A stretch of 64,000 bases of DNA from Dehalococcoidia bacterium (GCA_022822855.1 JAJDYG010000025.1:62001-126000); one strand, 5' to 3'; positions 17,861 to 25,508 are shown, counted from the stretch's first letter. Translations and numbers: made by a program. The notes: generated by a model not told the origin, from the letters alone.

Positions 17861-18180
17861 GGCGTGTTCACACTTCTGTCTCAGCGGAACGATCTACGTT
17901 GGCAAGTCGACGCGGGTCAGAACAGGCCACGCCAATCGCAATGCCGCAAAGGATCGTCGCCCCGTGCTTGACACGGGGCCCAGAGCAACCAAGCACGCGC
18001 GTAGGAAGACGTTGGCCTCACCTCGACGTATGTGCGCGGGTCTGGCCTCTCCGCGTCTGAGCCGAGGCACGCGTCGTTACTCCGCCCGAAGATCGAGGTC
18101 TGGGCCCGTGTCCCCGCATCAAGTGCGTGGCAGGCAAGCACGGGGCAACGTGGAATCCGACTTGTATGAACACGCCCTAG
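17857..18180. repeat. palindrome-ended repeat element R1, copy A
   Basis: A 324-base non-coding element bounded by perfect 14-base inverted repeats, CTAGGGCGTGTTCA at 17857-17870 and its reverse complement at 18167-18180. It fills the whole space between two convergent genes, and the CTAG at each end supplies both of their TAG stops. The left 115 bases match copy B at 29282-29398 closely. A reversed R2-type unit (gatcgaggtctgggccc...gcacgggg) lies at 18087-18146. No transposase or open frame is credible inside. A MITE-like element or a bidirectional terminator are both possible. Confidence 0.75.
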
Positions 18181-18920
18181 CCGGGCTCGGCGCTTGGGCC
18201 GATCATGGCGGAAACCGCCGCTTCGATCCGCTCGGGGTAGTCGCTCACGATGCCGGTGACGCCCAGCTCGATGCAGCGCTCGATGTCCGAAGGTTCGTTC
18301 ACGGTCCAGACGAACGTCGCCATGTCGTGAGCGCGGCAGGCCGCGACCTGGTCCGGGGTCAAGCCGGATCCGTGCATCGAAACACCGTCGAGCCGATGCT
18401 CTGCGGCAATCCGCCAGATGTCCGGCGTTGGAGCGAGAACCAGATGGGCGATTCGCGTTCCGTCGGGTGCCCTATCGGATAGCGCGATGACGGCCTCGGA
18501 ATCGAAGCTCCACAGCCATATCCAATGAAACGCGTCGGCTCGGCCTAACTCGCTCAGGACTGCATCAGACAGGGCCTGAACGTCGTCTCCCGGGGTCACC
18601 TTCAACTCGATGATTAGCAGCATCTGCCCGTTGACGGCCGCGAGCGCGTCCCGCAGGCTGGGGATCCGCTCGCCCTCGCCGGCGTCGATTCCAACCAGCT
18701 CGCTCAACGAGGCCTCGGCGACGCGGCCTGACCCATCGGTGGTGCGATCGAGTTGGTCATCGTGGATCAAGACCGGTACGCCATCGGCGCACAGACGGAC
18801 ATCGATTTCCACTCCGTCGCAACCCATCTCCATCGCCCGGCGAATGCCGAGCAACGTGTTCTCGGGCGCGTGACCCATGGTGGTTCGGTGAGCGATCACG
18901 AGCGGAGTATCGTGAGACAT
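18177..18920 (-). CDS. glycerophosphodiester phosphodiesterase (GDPD)
   Basis: This 247-residue cytoplasmic phosphodiesterase releases glycerol-3-phosphate from glycerophosphodiesters. The catalytic set is visible: AHRTTMGHAPENT (His/Arg and the PEN Glu), GVEIDVRL (E-x-D metal ligands), VLIHDDQLDRTTDG (second His) and IELK. There is no signal peptide when translation starts at ATG 18920, which is preceded by GGGATC. The longer frame to 19004 would overlap the divergent methyltransferase start. The TAG stop (18179-18177) comes from the adjoining repeat element. Confidence 0.88.
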   Translation of the reverse strand: MSHDTPLVIAHRTTMGHAPENTLLGIRRAMEMGCDGVEIDVRLCADGVPVLIHDDQLDRTTDGSGRVAEASLSELVGIDAGEGERIPSLRDALAAVNGQMLLIIELKVTPGDDVQALSDAVLSELGRADAFHWIWLWSFDSEAVIALSDRAPDGTRIAHLVLAPTPDIWRIAAEHRLDGVSMHGSGLTPDQVAACRAHDMATFVWTVNEPSDIERCIELGVTGIVSDYPERIEAAVSAMIGPSAEPG

Positions 18921-18972
18921 CGGCGATCCCGTTTGCGGTTGGGCCTGAGAGACGGCCGGGGAGACGGCTGGA

Positions 18973-19791
18973 ATGCGCAACGAGGATATCGCCGAAGCCT
19001 TCAACCTGAGCGGCCCCGACTACGAGTCCTCCGCGACCGAGCTGATCAATCTCGCCGCATCCGAGCTGATCGAACGCCTCCAGCTCTCCGAAACCGACGA
19101 CTTCATAGACCTCGGCTGCGGCCCCGGAATCCTGGTCGCCCACGCCGCGACGAAGCTCACCCAGGGCAGCGCCGTCGGCGTCGACCTCTCACGAGTCCAG
19201 CTGGAACTGGCCCGAGACCGCTTTCGCCGAGCCCCATTGCAACAACGATTCATCCAGGAAGACGCCTCGGCAACCAGCCTGCCCAACCGCTCCGCGGACG
19301 CCGTCGGACTGGGGCTCGTGTTGCCCTACGCCGAGCGACCGCAGCAAATCCTCAAAGAAGCCACCCGCCTGGCCCGCCTCGGAGGCCGAGTGGCCGCAAC
19401 CGTGATCGGTTCGCCATTCCTCGGATCGCCCGGCATGAGGCTGCTCGGTCTGCTCGAACGCCGCGGCGTCGCCTGGCCCGAGGTCGAGCTGCAGTTCGAC
19501 CCTCGGCACGCCGTGCAGCTGGCCCTGCTCTGCGAGATTGATGGCCGCCGCCTCGACGATGTGACAATCGAAGAGATCGAGCGAGAATTCTGGTGGGACA
19601 ACTTCGACGCCTGGTGGCGCATGCTCCGATCCTTCGGTTTCCTCCCCAGCGGACGCGATCAGATGCTGGAGAACATCGCCCGCAATCTGCGCGAAGATGA
19701 TCGCGTCGTCGATCCCGATGGCAAAGTCCGCTGCGCCGTCAAGATCTGGTTGCTCTCGGCGACCGTGAGTGAAGGAGACCCCTGGCTATGA
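18973..19791 (+). CDS. class I SAM-dependent methyltransferase
   Basis: A 272-residue Rossmann-type methyltransferase. Motif I is DLGCGPGILVAHAA (about residues 46-59), with VGVDLSRVQLELAR as the acidic loop and EDASATSLPNRSADAVGLGLVL as the following motif, a layout like UbiE/small-molecule methyltransferases. The C-terminal third is a helical cap with a Trp-rich EFWWDNFDAWWRML segment. Its TGA overlaps the ATG of the LLM oxidoreductase, so the two are translationally coupled. The substrate is unknown. Confidence 0.85.
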   Translation: MRNEDIAEAFNLSGPDYESSATELINLAASELIERLQLSETDDFIDLGCGPGILVAHAATKLTQGSAVGVDLSRVQLELARDRFRRAPLQQRFIQEDASATSLPNRSADAVGLGLVLPYAERPQQILKEATRLARLGGRVAATVIGSPFLGSPGMRLLGLLERRGVAWPEVELQFDPRHAVQLALLCEIDGRRLDDVTIEEIEREFWWDNFDAWWRMLRSFGFLPSGRDQMLENIARNLREDDRVVDPDGKVRCAVKIWLLSATVSEGDPWL

Positions 19792-20798
19792 CATCGGCGA
19801 ATCGACGAATCACGGTCAATCTGCCCTGGAACCCCGACTTCGTCGACACCTTCATCGCCCGGGCTCGGCTCGCCGACGAGATCGGCATCGACACCATCAG
19901 CGTGCTCGAAGGCTACGGACACGACGCCTTCACCGGCATGGCGCTGCTCGCCCACGAGACCTCGAACGTGCGGATCGCTTCCTCCATCGTCAACGTGTTT
20001 TCTCGGACCCCGGCAACCTTGGCGCAGAGCTTCGGCACCGTCGATCAGCTCTCCGGAGGCCGAGTCGTGATCGGACTCGGCGCCAGCGCACCCGGCGCAA
20101 TCGAGCGCTTTCACGGAGTCAAGTTCGAGCGCCCCTTCGCCCGCATCCGCGAGGCGGTCGAACTCATCCGCCTCTACTGGTCGCGGGAACGCTTCAGCTA
20201 CGAAGGCCCGACCATCAGCGTCGAGCGAGCCCTGGTTAGCGGCATGATCCCTGCCCAACCGACCGCGCAGATACACCTCGCTACGCTCAATCCGACCTCC
20301 GTCCGCATGACGGCCGAGATCGCCGACGGCTGGATGCCCACCTGGATCCCCAACGACCGCGTCGCCGAGTCGGTGAACCAGGTCAAGCAATGGTCAATCG
20401 AAGCCGGGCGCAGCGCCGACGCCGTCGAGGTCCGTTCACCCGGTTCGGCCACCGTCGCCCTCGACGAAGAACGCATCTCGGCACTCGATCGGGGCTTTGC
20501 CCAGGGCCTCGCGTTCTTCGCGGTCAGGAACGGCCCCGGCTACTTCCACCAGTTCGAGCGCCAGGGATTCGCTGAAGAGGTCGCCGCCATGCGAGAGGCA
20601 TGGCAATCGGGCGGCGTCGGCGCGGCCACCGAGATCGCCATGGAAATCGCGCCGAGGTTCTCGAAGCGCGGCTCGTTGGAAGATTGCGCCGCTTACCTCG
20701 ACGAGCAGACCGAGCTCGGCGTCGATCTGCACCAGGTTTCGGTCGATACCGAAGATGATCAACTCTGGGCCGACGCTCTATCCCGCCTCGTCAAGTAA
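19788..20798 (+). CDS. LLM-class (luciferase-like) F420/flavin oxidoreductase
   Basis: A 336-residue TIM-barrel protein of the bacterial luciferase superfamily, with probable F420-dependent activity. Visible family blocks are ADEIGIDTISVLEGYGHDAFTGMALLA, TSNVRIASSIVNVFSRTPATLAQSFGTVDQLSGGRVVIGLG and TAEIADGWMPTW. Related subgroups reduce methylene-tetrahydromethanopterin or oxidise alcohols and sugar phosphates, and nothing here selects between them. The ATG overlaps the methyltransferase stop. Confidence 0.88.
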   Translation: MTSANRRITVNLPWNPDFVDTFIARARLADEIGIDTISVLEGYGHDAFTGMALLAHETSNVRIASSIVNVFSRTPATLAQSFGTVDQLSGGRVVIGLGASAPGAIERFHGVKFERPFARIREAVELIRLYWSRERFSYEGPTISVERALVSGMIPAQPTAQIHLATLNPTSVRMTAEIADGWMPTWIPNDRVAESVNQVKQWSIEAGRSADAVEVRSPGSATVALDEERISALDRGFAQGLAFFAVRNGPGYFHQFERQGFAEEVAAMREAWQSGGVGAATEIAMEIAPRFSKRGSLEDCAAYLDEQTELGVDLHQVSVDTEDDQLWADALSRLVK

Positions 20799-20872
20799 CG
20801 TTCACTGAGGAATCAGACCACTAAACCGACCGTTCGCAAGGAAAGTCGCAACGAAAGTCGAAGGAACGACCA

Positions 20873-21403
20873 ATGGCAGATAACCCCCTGGCCGAGTCGC
20901 TGGCCAAGTTCACCGATCGAGTCCTGCGCTGGACCGTGCAGTCGATGGAAGACCTCTCCCAGGAGGAAGTCCACTTCCGCACCCACGAGGGTCAGAACTG
21001 CATCGGCTTCGAGGCCTGGCATATCGCCCGCACCGCCGACAACCTGATCCACTTCGCGTTCGAGCGCGAGAAGCCGATCTGGCTGACAAAGAACCTGCAC
21101 GAGGAGTGGGGCCTGCCCAAGGTCGACCAGGGCACCGGCACCAGCTACGAAGAGGTCTCAAGCTGGGTCTTCCCCGAAGGCGCCGTGATCGCCGGTTACC
21201 TCAACGACGTCGCCGACGTCATCGTCCCCCGCATCGCCGACATGCCGCTCGACTACCTCAACTCCATCACTCGCATCGTCCCCCAGGGCGAACTGCCCAA
21301 GTGGGAGATCATCGGGCAGGTCATCATCAATCACTCCAACAACCATCTGGGCCAGATCAATGTCGGCCGCTCCATGCAGGGCAAAGAAGGCCTCGGCTTC
21401 TAG
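20873..21403 (+). CDS. DinB/DfsB-like four-helix protein
   Basis: A 176-residue DinB-superfamily protein, a four-helix bundle that binds a metal through three His. EAWHIARTADNLIHFAF and HSNNHLGQINVGR carry the expected His residues. Members include mycothiol- and bacillithiol-dependent enzymes and many of unknown function. GAAGGAA precedes the ATG. A second DinB-like protein with similar HYVRTEDNIVNW and GYRHVGEVEHARGLLG segments is encoded at 56.8-57.3 kb. The 3' side runs into a repeat-rich gap. Confidence 0.75.
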   Translation: MADNPLAESLAKFTDRVLRWTVQSMEDLSQEEVHFRTHEGQNCIGFEAWHIARTADNLIHFAFEREKPIWLTKNLHEEWGLPKVDQGTGTSYEEVSSWVFPEGAVIAGYLNDVADVIVPRIADMPLDYLNSITRIVPQGELPKWEIIGQVIINHSNNHLGQINVGRSMQGKEGLGF

Positions 21404-21418
21404 CCCGCCATCTACCAG

Positions 21419-21470
21419 TCCCCGATTCATTCGGGGACCCGCTCGGCTCCTCTCCCCCATTGGGGGAGCT
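21419..21470. repeat. hairpin plus partial R3 repeat
   Basis: A TCCCCGA/TCGGGGA hairpin (21419-21436) is followed by TCTCCCCC/GGGGGAG (21450-21468), the first arm of the R3 repeat. They lie just downstream of the DinB-like gene and could form a terminator-like RNA structure, although no T-run follows. Confidence 0.6.
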
Positions 21471-21523
21471 GCCGAATCCAGAGGTTCAATTTTCTCCATT
21501 CGGGAGATGCCAAACCAATCCCA

Positions 21524-21565
21524 CTCTCCCCCTCTGGGGGAGATGTCGCGGAGCGACAGAGGGGG
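21524..21565. repeat. dispersed palindromic repeat R3, intergenic copy
   Basis: This complete unit has CTCTCCCCCT, GGGGGAGA, GTCGCGGAGCGAC and GAGGGGG. It matches the copy inside trmH except for a few bases. It ends 24 bases before the amidase ATG, leaving the amidase ribosome site (CTGGAGG) outside the repeat. Confidence 0.8.
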
Positions 21566-21589
21566 CCGCCCCGCAACCTGGAGGCTCTC

Positions 21590-22912
21590 ATGCCGGACTC
21601 TGACGCGCTTCAGCTTGTCGCGCCGCTCTCCCTCGCCGATCAGGTCGAAGCGACCCGCTCCGGCGACCTCTCGTTGCAGGACCTGATCGCTCAGACCCTC
21701 GATCGCCTGGAAGCGGTCAACCCGCTGGTCCGCGCGATCCTGCCGGATGTGCGTCTGCGCGAGCGCCTGTCCTCCGAAGCGGCCGACATCATCGAGCGCT
21801 GGCCCATCCCCTCGGCGCGACCTCCGCTATTTGGCGCGATGGTCGCCGTCAAGGACATCTTCAATGTCAGCCGCATGCCGACCCGAGCCGGCTCCGCCGT
21901 GCCGCCGGAGTCCTTCAGCGGCCGCGAGGCGGATGTCGTCGCACGGCTCAAGGAAGCAGGCGCGCTCGTCCTGGGCAAAGCCGTGACCACCGAGTTCGCC
22001 TACTTCGCCTCCGGCGCGACCGCCAATCCACATAACAGGGAGCACACGCCCGGCGGTTCGAGCAGTGGCTCGGCCGCGGCCGTGGCCGCCGGAATCGCGC
22101 CGCTCGCGCTCGGCTCGCAGACCGTTGGCTCGGTCATCCGTCCGGCCTCATTCTGCGGCGTCGTCGGTTTCAAGCCCTCCTACGACCGAATCCCGACCGG
22201 CGGCACGCTCTACTACTCACCCTCTGTCGACACGATCGGCTACTTCGTCAACTCGATCGCCGACGCCGCATTGGTCGCGCCATCGCTCTTGCTCGGCTGG
22301 CGGGCAGGCGAGGATGCCGAAGCGTCGCCGCCTAGGATCGGCATCCCGACCGGCGCCTTCATCGATCAGGCGTCGGATCACATGCGCGGCGCGCTCGATG
22401 CTGCCGCTCAGCGGTTGCGGGCAGCGGGAATCAGCGTTGAGTCCGCGCCGACCCTGCATAACATCGCCGACATCAGCGCGCGTCACCGAAACCTGACGAC
22501 CTACGAGTTTGCCGAGGTTCACCAGGAGCGTTACGAGAAGTACGGGGCCATGTTCCGTCCGCAGAGCGCGCAGCTCTACGAAGCGGGTCGGCAGATCTCG
22601 GCGGCGGACGCAGAGGCCGGCAGAGCCAGTCGATTTGAGCTGCGCCAGCGATTGCACGAGCGGATGGACCGGGCCGGAATCGACGCCTGGCTGGCCCCCT
22701 CGGCGGTCGGATCAGCCCCGCACGGTCTCGGATCAACCGGAGACCCGGCGATGAATCTGCCCTGGACCCACGCCGGCATGCCCGTCGTCAACCTGCCGTT
22801 CGGAGACGTCGACGGCCTCCCGCTGGGCCTCTCACTGGTCGGCCGCTTCGGCCACGACGAAACCCTCCTGGGCCAGGCCGCCATGGTCGAATCAGCCCTG
22901 ACCACCCCGTGA
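21590..22912 (+). CDS. amidase-signature hydrolase
   Basis: A 440-residue amidase-signature enzyme that hydrolyses carboxylic amides. The Ser-cisSer-Lys triad is in place: Lys88 (VAVKDIF), Ser157 (PGGSSSGSAA) and Ser181 (GSQTVGSVIRPA). The GSQTVGS form resembles the broad amidase/AtzF-like branch more than GatA, which has GTDTGGS. CTGGAGG precedes the ATG. The last residues (TTP) and the TGA are encoded within a repeat copy whose twin encodes the end of the TacT toxin. The natural substrate is unknown. Confidence 0.87.
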   Translation: MPDSDALQLVAPLSLADQVEATRSGDLSLQDLIAQTLDRLEAVNPLVRAILPDVRLRERLSSEAADIIERWPIPSARPPLFGAMVAVKDIFNVSRMPTRAGSAVPPESFSGREADVVARLKEAGALVLGKAVTTEFAYFASGATANPHNREHTPGGSSSGSAAAVAAGIAPLALGSQTVGSVIRPASFCGVVGFKPSYDRIPTGGTLYYSPSVDTIGYFVNSIADAALVAPSLLLGWRAGEDAEASPPRIGIPTGAFIDQASDHMRGALDAAAQRLRAAGISVESAPTLHNIADISARHRNLTTYEFAEVHQERYEKYGAMFRPQSAQLYEAGRQISAADAEAGRASRFELRQRLHERMDRAGIDAWLAPSAVGSAPHGLGSTGDPAMNLPWTHAGMPVVNLPFGDVDGLPLGLSLVGRFGHDETLLGQAAMVESALTTP

Positions 22913-23054
22913 CCCGTTGCCCCGTGCTTGCCTGCCCCTGGCTTGACCAGGGGACACCGGGCCCAGACCTCGATCTTCGACGGGAGCGCAGACGAAATCC
23001 TCGCCTCAATCATCGAGAAGCAAAGCCCCACCCACAACGCCAACCTGAGCTCGA
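22901..23054. repeat. direct repeat R2, copy 1
   Basis: A unit of about 150 bases starting ACCACCCCGTGA and containing a perfect CCCCTGG-CTTGA-CCAGGGG hairpin, then GGCCCAGACCTCGATCTTCGAC and CGCCAACCTGAGCTCGA. It matches copy 2 (23872-24024) at most positions and copy 3 (24116-24244). It begins inside the amidase 3' end and stops 47 bases before the TacA start. Confidence 0.85.
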
Positions 23055-23101
23055 CGTCTGGTCGAATTGCTCTGTACGTACAATCGACGTACAGTGACCG
23101 C

Positions 23102-23380
23102 ATGGCTACCGAGGCGAAGTCCGAACGTTGGTCGATTCGCGTCTCCCCGACCGAGGACGCCATCGTGCGTCGTGCGCTCGCCCAACAGGGCGTGTCGCTC
23201 AATGAGTATGTCGTCAACCACGCGGTCTCCGCGGCGATTGACGATCTCGCCGATCGACGCCTGTTCCTGCTGTCCGGCGACGAGTGGGTCGCCCTTCAGG
23301 AAATCCTCGATCGCCCGCTGACGGCCAAGCCCCGGCTCGAGTCGTTGTTGTCGCAGCCTTCGGTCCTGGAAACCGAGTGA
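23102..23380 (+). CDS. TacA-like antitoxin (DUF1778, ribbon-helix-helix)
   Basis: A 92-residue antitoxin with an N-terminal ribbon-helix-helix DNA-binding domain (SERWSIRVSPTEDAIVRRALAQQG) and a C-terminal tail that wraps the toxin (LFLLSGDEWVALQEILDRP). This is the DUF1778 layout of TacA proteins, which neutralise and, with the toxin, autorepress. ATG 23102 starts the homologous region; the longer open frame upstream is repeat sequence. The GTGA overlap with the toxin is typical of such modules. Confidence 0.9.
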   Translation: MATEAKSERWSIRVSPTEDAIVRRALAQQGVSLNEYVVNHAVSAAIDDLADRRLFLLSGDEWVALQEILDRPLTAKPRLESLLSQPSVLETE

Positions 23381-23883
23381 TCGCTTATCAGGGGCCAGAA
23401 CTTCTGACCGCGAGCCACCGCACCGACCGTTTCGATTGCGCCGATGTCGCGCTCGACGAATGGTTGCAACGGCGGGCGCTGCGCAATCAAGGCGATGGCT
23501 CCAGTCGGACCTGGGTTGTGACCGACGGCGCGACCGTCGTGGCCTACTACGCCTCGAGCACCGCCGCGCTCGCTCGCCAGGAGGCGCCTGGACGTATCAG
23601 GCGCAATCAGCCCCATCCGCTGCCGGCCATGCTGCTAGGACGGCTGGCTGTCGACCGCGATCACCAGGGCCAGGGACTGGCGGCGGCCTTGCTCAAACAC
23701 TTCCTGCTGAAAGCCCTGGAGGTGTCGCAACTCACCGGCTTGCGATTGGTCCTGGTCCACGCCAAGGACAACCAGGCCGCAAGCTTCTACCGACACTTCG
23801 GGTTCGAGGCCTCCCCGTTCGATGACCTCACGCTCATGCTCCTGATCCAGGACATCCCGGGCCCAGCCCCGACTACCCCGTGA
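23377..23883 (+). CDS. TacT-like GNAT toxin
   Basis: A 168-residue GNAT acetyltransferase. Characterised TacT toxins acetylate the amino group of aminoacyl-tRNA and stop translation. It has the acetyl-CoA loop QGQGLAAALL preceded by LLGRLAVDR, then HAKDNQAASFYRHFGFE, whose Tyr is the usual general acid. The GTG start at 23377 overlaps the antitoxin TGA. The open frame extends upstream in another frame of tacA and is rejected. The last three residues (TTP) and stop lie in repeat R2 copy 2, so the C-terminus may have been altered by the repeat. Confidence 0.9.
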   Translation: MIAYQGPELLTASHRTDRFDCADVALDEWLQRRALRNQGDGSSRTWVVTDGATVVAYYASSTAALARQEAPGRIRRNQPHPLPAMLLGRLAVDRDHQGQGLAAALLKHFLLKALEVSQLTGLRLVLVHAKDNQAASFYRHFGFEASPFDDLTLMLLIQDIPGPAPTTP

Positions 23884-24024
23884 TCCCGTGCCCCGTGCTT
23901 GCCTGCCCCTGGCTTGACCAGGGGACACGGGGCCCAGACCTCGATCTTCGACCGGAGCGCCGAAGCAATCCTCATCTCAACCATCGGGAAGCAAGACGCC
24001 CCCATAACGCCAACCTGAGCTCGA
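23872..24024. repeat. direct repeat R2, copy 2
   Basis: It begins ACTACCCCGTGA inside the toxin gene and continues with the same CCCCTGG-CTTGA-CCAGGGG hairpin and CTCGATCTTCGAC block as copy 1. It ends with CGCCAACCTGAGCTCGA. Copies 1 and 2 bracket the toxin-antitoxin pair in direct orientation. Confidence 0.85.
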
Positions 24025-24115
24025 TGCCCGCTTCAGCCGCGACGAATCCCCCTTCACCCAAGCCACCAAGGTCGAATCCGGGCTAGCCGCCCAGCCCTCA
24101 CTCTCCGATTCCGAT

Positions 24116-24244
24116 GCCCCGTGCTTGCCTGCCCCTGGCTTGACCAGGGGACACGGGGCCCAGACCTCGATCTTCGACCGGAGCGCCGAAGCAATCCTCA
24201 TCTCAATCGCCGAGAAGCAAAGCCCCACCCACAACACCAACCCA
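24116..24244. repeat. direct repeat R2, copy 3
   Basis: A third forward unit, nearly identical to copy 2 through GGAGCGCCGAAGCAATCCTCATCTC and then diverging. It lies in the 426-base gap between the toxin and the HTH/SEC-C gene. The remainder of that gap (24025-24115 and 24245-24451) shows no credible gene. Confidence 0.85.
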
Positions 24245-24408
24245 AGGACAACGTTTTTCAACTGCCAGCGCGGTTCCCCGAGGCTCGGCCTCCGGGCACA
24301 GCTCAGGGACAGGCAAGCACAGGCCCCGCACCAAGCAGTTCGGCCAACAACGCGAACATCCTCGACTCAGCCTCCGCAACCTCCAACACACTCGATCGCT
24401 GAACTCCC

Positions 24409-24439
24409 GTTCATATCGTACTAACGTTCCTGTATGAAC
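24409..24439. promoter_or_regulatory. inverted repeat, possible operator
   Basis: GTTCATA at 24409-24415 and TATGAAC at 24433-24439 form perfect 7-base arms 17 bases apart, ending 12 bases before the start of the HTH/SEC-C gene. An autoregulatory operator is possible, but there is no direct evidence. Confidence 0.35.
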
Positions 24440-24451
24440 AGGAGCGCAACC

Positions 24452-25408
24452 ATGAACATCTCACCCCGTCGACGCCGACGTATCTTCCAGGAGCACGCCC
24501 TCCGTCAGGCTGGCCGCACGCTCGAACAGATCGCCGACCAGACCAACGTCTCCATCGCCACCGTCCACGCCGATCTCCGCCTGCTCGAGGAACACTGGGT
24601 CCTGCTCACCCAGGACATCCACGACGACATCCTGCTCCAGCAGGTCGCCCGCCTCGACCAGCGCCTCGAGCGCCTGACCGGCGCCGATCCCATCGAGCAA
24701 GCCCGCCGCGCCCTCGGACCCGACGCCCAGCTCACCTTTGAGCAGCTCACCCAGATCGAGGAGCGCCACGCCCGTCGCCTGGCCCAGGTCGAGCGTGAAC
24801 TGCGGATGCTGCTCAAGCAACTCAACATCCCGCACATCTACAGCAGCATGCGCTCACCCGACCACCCCGACGACGAGTTCGCCGACCACGAAACCGACCG
24901 AAAAAACCTGAAAGAACCTGAAACGATTCCGACCCCGATCCCCAGCAAAACACTGGAGATCGTCGCTCCGCACCCCTCAGAAAAAAATTCCACCAAGAAG
25001 CTGAACGGAGCTATGCCCGGAGACACCGGACGCAACAAACCATGTCCCTGCGGAAGCGGCCAAAAGCGAAAACACTGCCACCCCCAAGGCTCAAAATCTC
25101 CCCCTTTGGGGGAAGCCCGCCCCGCACTTGATGCGGGGATGTCACGGCAACCTCCCAAATCTCCCCCTTTGGGGGAAGCCCGCCCCGCACTTGATGCGGG
25201 GATGTCACGGAGTGACAGAGGGGGCCTCCCGCCCAGCGCTGGCGACAGAGAGATCCTCCCCACCGACTTTCCCGACAAACCCCTCCCACCCGGCGCCGAG
25301 GCAGAAGCACTCCGCCTCACCGACCAACTTCAAGCCGCAAAAGCCAGGGGGGACTCCCTCGCACAAGTCAACGCCCTCGAAAAAATCGTCGCCCTCTACA
25401 ACCCATAA
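24452..25408 (+). CDS. HTH / coiled-coil / SEC-C protein with repeat-built tail
   Basis: A 318-residue protein with no recognised overall family. An HTH-like segment (about residues 16-48: GRTLEQIADQTNVSIATVHADL) is followed by a charged helical, probably coiled-coil, region to about 128. An acidic linker leads to a zinc-binding SEC-C motif (NKPCPCGSGQKRKHCH, Cys198, Cys200, Cys209 and His210). Residues 216-232 and 237-253 are exact 17-residue copies encoded by DNA repeats, and a final helix follows. ATG 24452 has AGGAG; ATG 24434 does not. The N-terminal half recalls small terminase or regulator proteins, but this is not decisive. Confidence 0.7.
   Translation: MNISPRRRRRIFQEHALRQAGRTLEQIADQTNVSIATVHADLRLLEEHWVLLTQDIHDDILLQQVARLDQRLERLTGADPIEQARRALGPDAQLTFEQLTQIEERHARRLAQVERELRMLLKQLNIPHIYSSMRSPDHPDDEFADHETDRKNLKEPETIPTPIPSKTLEIVAPHPSEKNSTKKLNGAMPGDTGRNKPCPCGSGQKRKHCHPQGSKSPPLGEARPALDAGMSRQPPKSPPLGEARPALDAGMSRSDRGGLPPSAGDREILPTDFPDKPLPPGAEAEALRLTDQLQAAKARGDSLAQVNALEKIVALYNP
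25094..25210. repeat. 63-bp tandem repeat (R3/CTTGA hairpin composite)
   Basis: Two copies of a 54-base unit starting AAATCTCCCCC lie 63 bases apart (25094-25147 and 25157-25210). Each has the CTCCCCC/GGGGGA arms of R3 with a CCCGCA-CTTGA-TGCGGG hairpin inserted before GATGTCACGG. The second runs on into AGTGACAGAGGGGG, completing R3. Because 63 is a multiple of three, the repeat is translated in frame as a 21-residue period. Confidence 0.9.
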
Positions 25409-25433
25409 CCCCGCAACCCATAACCCCACAAGG

Positions 25434-25508
25434 TGGTCCCCCCGGGAGGATTCGAACCTCCGCGCGCGGTTTAGGAAACCGGTGCTCTATCCCCTGAGCT
25501 ACGGGGGG
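25434..25508 (-). tRNA. tRNA-Arg (CCU)
   Basis: The acceptor is CCCCCCG/CGGGGGG, the D-arm GCTCAGGGGATAGAGC, the anticodon loop TTCCTAA (CCT) and the T-arm GGAGGTTCGAATCCTCC. The discriminator is A and the CCA is encoded. It stands alone between the SEC-C gene and a zinc-ribbon gene. Confidence 0.95.

Noticed and set aside
17857..18180. Insertion sequence with transposase
   Set aside because: The terminal inverted repeats are clear, but no open frame inside is credible, and the 324 bases are too short for a transposase gene.
22901..24244. CRISPR-like array from the three R2 copies
   Set aside because: The copies are about 150 bases long, irregularly spaced, and overlap genes. There are no cas genes and no uniform spacers.
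24121..24424. Short open frames across R2 repeat copy 3
   Set aside because: The same peptide pieces recur at every R2 copy, including those overlapping other genes, and there is no ribosome site. They reflect the repeat and not a gene.
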